A stretch of DNA of 6,828 bases. It comes from JADGGV01 sp035715725. Lineage in GTDB: Bacteria; Gemmatimonadota; Gemmatimonadetes; Longimicrobiales; RSA9. Shown here piece after piece: positions 1 through 5,126 of this stretch (within the stretch, counting starts at the first letter, position 1; every line of letters begins with the position of its first letter). Location: positions 1-6,828 of the forward strand of contig DASTKT010000130.1 in assembly GCA_035715725.1 (NCBI GenBank), given 5' to 3'. The notes under the pieces were generated by a model that saw only the letters and a program-made list of their open reading frames with translations, did not search any database and was not told the origin of the DNA. The position numbers and the translations under genes were made by a program.

Positions 1-1
1 G

Positions 2-2413
2 GAGCCGGCGATCAAGAGGATCCGCGACAACCTGGTCGTCCTGATCAACCCGGTGGCGGAGCCGGACGGGCGGGACAAGCAGGTCGACTGGTACCTGCGC
101 TACACGAAGGGGCGGCCGGAGTGGGACGACGGCTTCCCGCGCTCGACGCCGTACTGGGGCCGCTACATCGTGCACGACAACAACCGCGACGGCCTCCAGA
201 TCTCGGCGGCGCTGACGCGCGCGATCTTCAAGGCGTACTACGACTGGCACCCGCTGGTGATGCACGACCTGCACGAGTCGGTGCCGCTGCTCTACATCTC
301 GACGGGGACGGGGCCGTACAACGAGCACAACGACCCGATCATCATCAGCGAGTGGCAGCTCCTGGCGAACAACGACATCAACGCGCTGAACGCGGCGGGG
401 CTGCCAGGCGTCTGGACGTGGGGCTTCTTCGACGGCTGGTGGCCGGGGTACGGGATGTGGGTGGCGAACAATCACAACTCGATCGGCCGCTTCTACGAGA
501 CGTTCGGCAACGCGGGCGCGGACACGTACGTGCGTGACCTGAGCGACGCGAAGTACGCGAACGAGCCGGTGACGGCGCGGACGTGGTACCGGACGTCGCC
601 GCCGACGAAGAAGGTGCGCTGGTCGGCGCGGGACAACGTCAACTACATGGAGGCCGGGGTGCTGACGTCGCTCGGCTTCGTGGCGGACAACCGCGACGAG
701 TTCGTGCGCAACTTCTGGCAGGTCGGCTACAACTCCCTGCGCCGGGGAACGACGGACAAGCCGCACGCGTACGTGATCCCCGGCTTCGCGCGGCAGCGCG
801 ACCCGAAGATGGCGGCGTACCTGGTGAACCAGCTCCAGCGGCAGAAGATCGAGGTACAGCAGCGCACGGCCGGCGATTCCGCGGGCGACTTCGTGATCCT
901 GCTGAACCAGCCGTACCGCGACCTGGCGGTGAACCTGCTCTCGAAGCAGAACTACCCGTCGACCGCGCAGTACCCGCCGTACGACGACATCGCCTGGACG
1001 CTGCAGTACCTGTACGGCGTGGACGTGAAGGCCGTGGACGACACGGCGGTCTTCCACTGGGTGGGGCTGAAGCCGCTCACGGACACCGTGGCCGCCACGG
1101 CGGCGGTGGCGAAGGACGACAGCCACTACTACCTGCCATACCGCGCGCAGTCGGAGGTGCTGTCGGCGCTGTACTGGCTGCGGTCGAAGTCGCCGAAGGC
1201 GGTGGTGGCGCAGGCGGAGGCGGCGTTCAAGGCGGGGGGCGAGGACTACCCGGCGGGCTCGCTCGTGATCGAGCGCATCACGCCGGAGGTGGCGAAGGAG
1301 CTGGCCTCGCGCTTCGCGCTGCCGCTGCGCGGCTTCCCGGACTCGCCGCCGGTCAAGCAGCACGCGGTCGACCTGCCGCGGGTGGCCATCTATCACACCT
1401 GGTTCTCGACGCAGGACGAGGGGTGGGCGCGCTACACGTTCGACCAGCTCTCCCTCCCCTTCACCTCGATCGACAAGGACGACCTGAAGCGCGGCGGGCT
1501 GCGCGACCGCTTCGACGTGATCCTGGTCCCGAACGCGAACGGCAGCGTCGACCAGTGGATCCACGAGATCGACAAGAAGTGGGGCCCGATGCCGTACCAG
1601 AAGTCGAAGGCGACGCCGAACCTCGGGACGCCGGCGTCGTCGCCGGACCTGACGGGAGGTCCCGGCTTCGAGGGGCTCGCGCAGCTCCAGCGCTTCGTCG
1701 AGCAGGGCGGCGAGCTGATCACGCTGGCGGGCGCGACGCGCCTGACGGCGGAGACGGGCATCGCCCGGGCGCTCTCGCCACACCAGACGCGCCAGCTCTT
1801 CCACCCCGGCTCGATCGTGCGGGCCAAGGCGCTGCGCCCCGAGCACCCGGTGCTGTACGGCTTCGCCGGCACGCCGATCATCTTCAAGGGGAACGGCCCG
1901 CTGTACGAAGTCGAGGATCGCGACAAGGGAATGGTCGTCCTCCAGTACGGGACGAAGGTCGAGGAGAAGAAGGACGAGGGGGCCATGCTGGGGATCCCTT
2001 CGACTCCTACGTCTTCGGCGTCGCGGGCGGGCGCCGAGGGGGGGAGTGGACGAGTGGGTGAGGGGGCGAAGGCGGCGGAGGGCGCGAAGGCCGCGCCGGC
2101 CGCGGACTCCGCGAAGTCCCCCACTCCCCCGCTCTCCCCCTCGTCCACTCCGGGGGCGAAGGCGGACGACAAGGAGGACGCCTACGTCGTCTCCGGCATG
2201 GTCCGGGGACAGGACGAGATCGTCGGGCAGGGCGCGATCTTCGACGTGCCGGTCGGGCGCGGACGGGTGCTGGCGTTCACGTTCAACCCGCTGCACCGCT
2301 TCCTCTCCCACGCGACGTTCCCGATGGTCTGGAACGCGCTCATGAACTGGAACGACCTGCCGCCGGTGCCGGCGGCGCCGTCCTCGGCCGCGGTGGCGGC
2401 GGGGAAGCAGTAG
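2..2413 (+). CDS. M14-family zinc carboxypeptidase-like protein with C-terminal amidotransferase-like domain (5' end missing)
   Basis: The frame is open to the left edge, so the N-terminus, including the first zinc motif (HxxE) and any signal peptide, is outside the window. Residues are counted from the GTG at 53, which is probably internal. The visible catalytic part has EPDGR (3-7), HDNNRD (41-46, with N44-R45 matching the substrate-binding Asn-Arg pair of carboxypeptidase A), HDLHES (71-76, H74 the likely third zinc ligand) and HNSIGRFYETFGN (141-153, E149 the likely catalytic Glu). These assignments come from knowledge of the M14 family. From about residue 443 an amidotransferase-like fold follows (RVAIYHTW, then FDVILVPN and GGELITLAG). 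No cysteine occurs anywhere in the visible protein, so this domain cannot use the usual Cys nucleophile and is probably structural or binding. Residues about 649-709 are a low-complexity insert. The likely role is cleavage of peptides or modified amino acids in the periplasm or outside the cell. The next gene starts 19 nt later, suggesting an operon. Confidence 0.85.
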   Translation, partial: EPAIKRIRDNLVVLINPVAEPDGRDKQVDWYLRYTKGRPEWDDGFPRSTPYWGRYIVHDNNRDGLQISAALTRAIFKAYYDWHPLVMHDLHESVPLLYISTGTGPYNEHNDPIIISEWQLLANNDINALNAAGLPGVWTWGFFDGWWPGYGMWVANNHNSIGRFYETFGNAGADTYVRDLSDAKYANEPVTARTWYRTSPPTKKVRWSARDNVNYMEAGVLTSLGFVADNRDEFVRNFWQVGYNSLRRGTTDKPHAYVIPGFARQRDPKMAAYLVNQLQRQKIEVQQRTAGDSAGDFVILLNQPYRDLAVNLLSKQNYPSTAQYPPYDDIAWTLQYLYGVDVKAVDDTAVFHWVGLKPLTDTVAATAAVAKDDSHYYLPYRAQSEVLSALYWLRSKSPKAVVAQAEAAFKAGGEDYPAGSLVIERITPEVAKELASRFALPLRGFPDSPPVKQHAVDLPRVAIYHTWFSTQDEGWARYTFDQLSLPFTSIDKDDLKRGGLRDRFDVILVPNANGSVDQWIHEIDKKWGPMPYQKSKATPNLGTPASSPDLTGGPGFEGLAQLQRFVEQGGELITLAGATRLTAETGIARALSPHQTRQLFHPGSIVRAKALRPEHPVLYGFAGTPIIFKGNGPLYEVEDRDKGMVVLQYGTKVEEKKDEGAMLGIPSTPTSSASRAGAEGGSGRVGEGAKAAEGAKAAPAADSAKSPTPPLSPSSTPGAKADDKEDAYVVSGMVRGQDEIVGQGAIFDVPVGRGRVLAFTFNPLHRFLSHATFPMVWNALMNWNDLPPVPAAPSSAAVAAGKQ
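2043..2151. repeat. Inverted repeat inside the peptidase gene, encoding a low-complexity linker
   Basis: A 12-bp arm, GGAGTGGACGAG at 2043-2054, has its exact reverse complement at 2140-2151. Beyond a mismatch, pairing continues imperfectly inward (GGG, then GAG, in matching positions). The left arm sits in G-runs (2038-2044, 2056-2058, 2062-2066) and the right arm in C-runs (2118-2122, 2126-2130, 2136-2140). The encoded protein is rich in Ala, Gly, Ser, Pro and Lys and includes the near-tandem EGAKAA-EGAKAA. The arms and spacing are seen directly. That this is an inserted palindromic element is inference. Confidence 0.6.
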
Positions 2414-2421
2414 ACGTGAGC

Positions 2422-2426
2422 AGGAG
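2422..2426 (+). promoter_or_regulatory. Ribosome binding site for the exported protein at 2433
   Basis: AGGAG lies 6 nt upstream of the ATG at 2433, an ideal Shine-Dalgarno spacing, and supports that start over the internal GTG at 2499. The site sits in the 19-nt gap after the peptidase stop. Eleven bases around it (2423-2433, GGAGTGGACGA) are identical to part of the inverted-repeat arm at 2043-2053. Confidence 0.7.
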
Positions 2427-2432
2427 TGGACG

Positions 2433-3383
2433 ATGCCGAAGTCTGTTCATCCGCGGAGCGGCGCCGGTGTCGGCCGCCGCTCCGCCGCGGGGAACCGGGT
2501 GACGCGGCGGTCGGCGGTCCCGGCGGCGGGGCTGCTGGTCGCGCTTCTCGCCGCGACGCCGCCCGGGCGCGCCGCGGCGCAGGACTTCACGGGCACGGGG
2601 CAGCAGGCCACCGCGCTCTTCCCGCTGCCGGCGGGGCTCGCCGTCTTCGAGCTGCAGCACCAGGGGAGCGGGGCGTACGCGTTCCGGCTGCTGGACGAGA
2701 ACGGCGCCGTCGTGCAGGAGCTGGCCGCCGGGAACGGCACGTTCGCCGGCTCGAAGGCGATCGGCGTGCCCCGGACGGGACGCTACGTGTTCGACGTGAG
2801 CGCGACGGGTCCGTGGTCGATCCACCTGCGGCCAGCCTCGCCCGCGGCGGGCGAGACGGCCGGCGGCGCGACGAAGGGCGCGCCGCCGGCCGCCGCGGCG
2901 ACGACATCGGCCGCCTCCGCGGCCGCGGGCGCCCCGTCGGTCGGCTCCGCGCCGGAGCCGCTGCCGGACTCGCTGGCCGTGCTCTCGCCCGCCGAGCGGG
3001 GTCGGCGAGTGGGGGTGCAGGCGGGACAGCGCGCGCAGCCGTGGAGCTGGAAGTGGTTCTCCCGCGGCCTCGCGGGCGGGACCCTGGCCGGCCCGATCGG
3101 CGCCGGGATCGCGACGGCGGCGGCGGGCCACGGCACGATGCCGGACGCGCCGGCGGTCCCCGAGGACCGCGATCCGGCGTACGGCGAGGGCTACCGGACC
3201 GGCTACGCCAGCGGGATCCGCAACGAGCGGCGGGAGGCGGCGCTCGTCGGCGGCCTGCTGGGGACCGGCATCTTCACGTTCGCGCTTCTTCACGTGCTCA
3301 ATGTGGTGGGGGGCGGCGCCGGGACGGACGAGGGCGGCGGCCAGACGACGTACCTCGTCGTTCCGCTGCACGTGCTCCGCTGA
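2433..3383 (+). CDS. Exported protein with beta-sandwich-like domain and glycine-rich hydrophobic C-terminus, function unknown
   Basis: The protein has 316 aa. The start is chosen for its AGGAG site, and a GTG at 2499 (residue 23) would give a shorter signal peptide. An Arg-rich n-region is followed by a hydrophobic core (about 28-42) and a likely signal peptidase I site, AAA/QDF, after residue 49. Residues about 52-133 look like a small beta-sandwich: alternating hydrophobic strands with FELQHQGSGAYAFRLLDENG and, near the end, GRYVFDVSATGPWSIHL. This resembles pre-peptidase or carbohydrate-binding-like accessory domains, but I cannot name the family. An Ala/Gly/Pro/Thr-rich linker follows (about 134-180). 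Two hydrophobic stretches, 211-232 and 269-292, carry small-residue GxxxG-type spacing. Between them is a Gly/Tyr motif (YGEGYRTGYASG). It is probably envelope-associated, anchored by its C-terminus, and co-transcribed with the upstream peptidase. The function is not recognised. Confidence 0.75.
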   Translation: MPKSVHPRSGAGVGRRSAAGNRVTRRSAVPAAGLLVALLAATPPGRAAAQDFTGTGQQATALFPLPAGLAVFELQHQGSGAYAFRLLDENGAVVQELAAGNGTFAGSKAIGVPRTGRYVFDVSATGPWSIHLRPASPAAGETAGGATKGAPPAAAATTSAASAAAGAPSVGSAPEPLPDSLAVLSPAERGRRVGVQAGQRAQPWSWKWFSRGLAGGTLAGPIGAGIATAAAGHGTMPDAPAVPEDRDPAYGEGYRTGYASGIRNERREAALVGGLLGTGIFTFALLHVLNVVGGGAGTDEGGGQTTYLVVPLHVLR

Positions 3384-3488
3384 TACCGAACCCGTCAGAT
3401 CCGTTGTCGCCTCCGCCCCCGAACCGCCGGAGGCGGAGGCGGGCGCGGAGGCGGAAAAGACCGAACGGATCTGCCGGATCTGGTATGA
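3381..3488. repeat. Palindromic repeat element of about 108 bp starting at the stop codon of the exported protein
   Basis: The left arm at 3383-3405 and the right arm at 3464-3486 are 23-bp inverted repeats matching at 19 positions: an outer ATACC/GGTAT, a diverged 8-nt centre and a perfect 10-bp inner CAGATCCGTT/AACGGATCTG. Inside the loop, CGCCTCCGCC (3408-3417) is the reverse complement of GGCGGAGGCG (3432-3441), giving a second stem. The TGA stop of the preceding gene (3381-3383) overlaps the left edge. The architecture is that of a dispersed palindromic or MITE-like intergenic element. No transposase is present. Confidence 0.65.
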
Positions 3489-3490
3489 CG

Positions 3491-3532
3491 CGGAGCGGAG
3501 GCGACGGGCCGTTCGGAGCCGGAGCGGAGGCG
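3491..3532. repeat. Direct repeat of 13 bp, two copies 29 bp apart
   Basis: CGGAGCGGAGGCG occurs at 3491-3503 and again at 3520-3532, immediately after the palindromic element. The 3495-3505 part (GCGGAGGCGAC) is also the reverse complement of 3406-3416 inside that element, so the element may extend to about 3505 or be able to fold in two ways. The simple GC-rich sequence makes some of this similarity expected. Confidence 0.45.
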
Positions 3533-3574
3533 CGGCGACGGCGCGCGCCTTGACGCGCACGCCACCGGCGGAAC

Positions 3575-3629
3575 GCACGAAGCACGAAGCCCCCGCGGCC
3601 ATCGGCCACGGGGGCTTCGTGCTTCGTGC
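3575..3629. terminator. Strong hairpin between converging genes, likely bidirectional terminator
   Basis: A perfect 21-bp stem pairs 3575-3595 with 3609-3629. After one mismatch the stem continues for four more pairs (GGCC/GGCC) around an ATC loop at 3601-3603. Each arm contains the tandem heptamer GCACGAA GCACGAA or its complement. The hairpin lies 192 nt beyond the plus-strand stop and 117-180 nt beyond the SusD-like stop, the expected place for a shared terminator. Neither side has a T-tract, so it is not a textbook intrinsic terminator. It may act as a stem-loop block or 3'-end protector. Confidence 0.7.
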
Positions 3630-3677
3630 CGACCGGTCACTCGCCGGGTCCCGTACCCGATCCGGGAGCCCCGTCCG

Positions 3678-3735
3678 TTCCGCCTCCGCCTGCGAGCCCG
3701 ACTGTCCCGAGGCGGGCGCGGAAGCAGAGGCGGGA
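3678..3735. repeat. Weak imperfect inverted repeat downstream of the SusD-like gene
   Basis: TTCCGCCTCCGC (3678-3689) pairs at 10 of 12 positions with GCAGAGGCGGGA (3724-3735). The interior segment AGGCGGGCGCGGA at 3710-3722 is identical to 3437-3449 within the palindromic element, and the match continues at 17 of 19 positions. It could be a decayed second copy of the same repeat type, or only shared GC-rich composition. Confidence 0.35.
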
Positions 3736-3755
3736 CCGGACCGGCGAACCCGGGA

Positions 3756-5108
3756 TCAGCAGCTCCCCGACAGATGACAGTTCGCCAGCACCTCGACGCT
3801 CGGGATCGGCAGGTACGTGCCGGGCTTCAGGACCGCGTCGGAGTTGGAGAGCCACTCCGGGAGGCGGATGCCGAAGCGGTAGAGGTCGGCGAGCCGCTTC
3901 CCCTGGAGGAAGAGGTTCGCCTGCCGCTCGTACTTCAGCATGTCGAGCGCCGGGATCTGGCCGCCGTACGGCGTCAGGTTGTCGACGGCGCGGACGGCGT
4001 TCACCTCGGTCGTGAACGTCGCGTTGTCGCCGGCCGCGAGCGCCGCCTCGGCGAGCATGAGGTGCAGCTCGCGCGCGGAGACGACGGTGGCCGGGCCGTA
4101 ATCCGACAGCGCCGTGAACTCCGCCTGGAAGCGCGTCACCGCCGGATCGGCCTTCTTGTCGATCGGGTCCTGCAGCCGGATCCCCGTGATCTTCTTGTCG
4201 GAGGCCGCGGGGATCCCGTAGACGTCGCCAATGCGGAACTCCTGGCGGGAGTTGATCCAGGCGCCGAGCTGGTTCGCGATCGTGTTGGCGGCGTACGTGA
4301 ACTGGTAGCGCCAGTCCGGGGTGGCCGCCGTGAGCGCGAGCGACGCCTTCGCATCCGCGACCACGCCCGCATCGTTGATCAGCGGGTTCGACGGCACGGT
4401 CCCCGCCGGGTGCGTCTTCTGCCAGACCGCCTTCGCGAACTTCGCACGCGAGCGCTGCGCCAGGATCGTGGCCGTCAGGTCGTTGTTCTTCCCCTGCGCG
4501 ATGGTGAGCGCCTTGCCCAGGTAGCCGACCTCCGTGTCGTACAGCGTCGACATGTTCGCCGGGCCGACGGCCGGAGCCGCCTCCTGCCGGTCGGAGAGCG
4601 CGAAGTCGGCGTAGTTGTCGGCCACCATCCCGTAGGCCACCGCGGCGTACAGGTACGCGCGGGCCAGGTCGGTCCGGTCCTTCAGCGTCCCCGCCTTGTC
4701 GAACTCCTCGAGCTGCTTGACGGCGGCATCCGCCGTCCAGCGCGCCTCCGCCACGTAGGGGAAGCCCTCCACGTTGTTGAAGTCGTTGGTCAGGTTGTTC
4801 AGGAACCCCTGGTCGAGCTCGCGGCCGGCGTCGTAGGAGCCGACCCACTTGAGCTCGTCCGTGATGGCGCCCTGGGCCATGAGCATGCGGCTCCAGGCGC
4901 GCGCGACCGTGGACAGCGCGCCGTTCGCCTGGGCGGAGGCGGCGTCCGGGTTCTTGAGGTCGTCGGACTTCAGGTCGTTCGGGTTCTTCACGTCCAGCAG
5001 GCCGTTGCAGCCGGCCAGGCCGGCCGCGAGCGCAAGCACCGCGGCGCCCAGCGCCGAGGCGGCCCGGCGGCGCGGGCTCCGGGCCCGCAGCATCTGTTTC
5101 GTCGTCAT
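3756..5108 (-). CDS. SusD/RagB-family outer-membrane lipoprotein
   Basis: This 450-aa protein is the surface substrate-binding partner of a SusC-type TonB-dependent channel. The N-terminus has a basic region (RARSPRRR), a hydrophobic core and a lipobox, LAGC, with C34 as the lipidation site, followed by NGLLDVKNPNDL, typical of SusD-like proteins just after the lipid anchor. The helical TPR-like body includes ARAYLYAAVAYG (149-160). The family's C-terminal signature is clear: ARELHLMLAEAALAAGD (345-361), VNAVRA (369-374), LKYERQANLFLQGKRLADLY (391-410) and YLPIPSVEVLAN (432-443). The length is near the family's shorter members. The protein ends in NCHLSGSC, whose two cysteines could form a disulfide after export. 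It starts 18 nt after the SusC-like stop, so the two are surely one transcript. The substrate is unknown. The ATG at 5108 gives a standard lipoprotein signal; M6 is a possible alternative. Confidence 0.93.
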   Translation of the reverse strand: MTTKQMLRARSPRRRAASALGAAVLALAAGLAGCNGLLDVKNPNDLKSDDLKNPDAASAQANGALSTVARAWSRMLMAQGAITDELKWVGSYDAGRELDQGFLNNLTNDFNNVEGFPYVAEARWTADAAVKQLEEFDKAGTLKDRTDLARAYLYAAVAYGMVADNYADFALSDRQEAAPAVGPANMSTLYDTEVGYLGKALTIAQGKNNDLTATILAQRSRAKFAKAVWQKTHPAGTVPSNPLINDAGVVADAKASLALTAATPDWRYQFTYAANTIANQLGAWINSRQEFRIGDVYGIPAASDKKITGIRLQDPIDKKADPAVTRFQAEFTALSDYGPATVVSARELHLMLAEAALAAGDNATFTTEVNAVRAVDNLTPYGGQIPALDMLKYERQANLFLQGKRLADLYRFGIRLPEWLSNSDAVLKPGTYLPIPSVEVLANCHLSGSC

Positions 5109-5119
5109 GGCTATTCGCG

Positions 5120-5126
5120 TCCTCGC
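5120..5126 (-). promoter_or_regulatory. Probable ribosome binding site of the SusD-like gene
   Basis: On the minus strand GCGAGGA (5126 down to 5120) lies 11 nt before the ATG at 5108, a rather long spacing. It starts right after the TGA stop of the SusC-like gene, which allows translational coupling. Confidence 0.45.

Larger units (their letters stand above)
3384..3755. other. 372-bp gene-free region between converging genes
   Basis: This stretch separates the stop of the plus-strand exported protein from the stop of the minus-strand SusD-like gene. It contains most of a palindromic element, a short direct repeat, a strong hairpin and a weaker inverted repeat, each listed separately. Open frames cross it on both strands, but they are compositional, have no recognisable protein features and overlap the repeats. 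I see no small gene here. Confidence 0.75.

Noticed and set aside
583..2061. Long open frame (492 codons) on the plus strand inside the peptidase gene
   Set aside because: It is a shifted-frame shadow in GC-rich DNA. Its translation is Arg/Gly/Ala-rich without motifs, while the other frame shows clear M14 features.
1432..2172. Minus-strand open frame of 246 codons opposite the peptidase C-terminus
   Set aside because: It is an antisense shadow with Ser/Pro-rich low-complexity sequence, no ribosome site and no family resemblance.
3540..3549. Perfect 10-bp palindrome GGCGCGCGCC as an operator
   Set aside because: Alternating GC runs of this kind are expected by chance at this composition, and it lies between gene 3' ends where an operator is unlikely.
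2340..3602. Long minus-strand open frame (420 codons) opposite the exported-protein gene
   Set aside because: The product is Arg-rich with no recognisable domain. It also covers the intergenic repeats and hairpin, and opposes a gene with a good ribosome site and signal peptide.
3381..3735. CRISPR-like array because of several short repeats
   Set aside because: The repeats are inverted or irregularly spaced, GC-simple, and lack equal-length repeat-spacer units or neighbouring cas genes.
3301..3777. Plus-strand open frame of 158 codons across the intergenic region
   Set aside because: It runs through the palindromic element and both hairpin arms. It has no domain and would overlap the ends of two well-supported genes.
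3637..4848. Minus-strand open frame of 403 codons overlapping the SusD-like gene
   Set aside because: It is the same strand in another frame. The product is Arg/Gly/Pro-rich, and the true frame has the lipobox and SusD signature.
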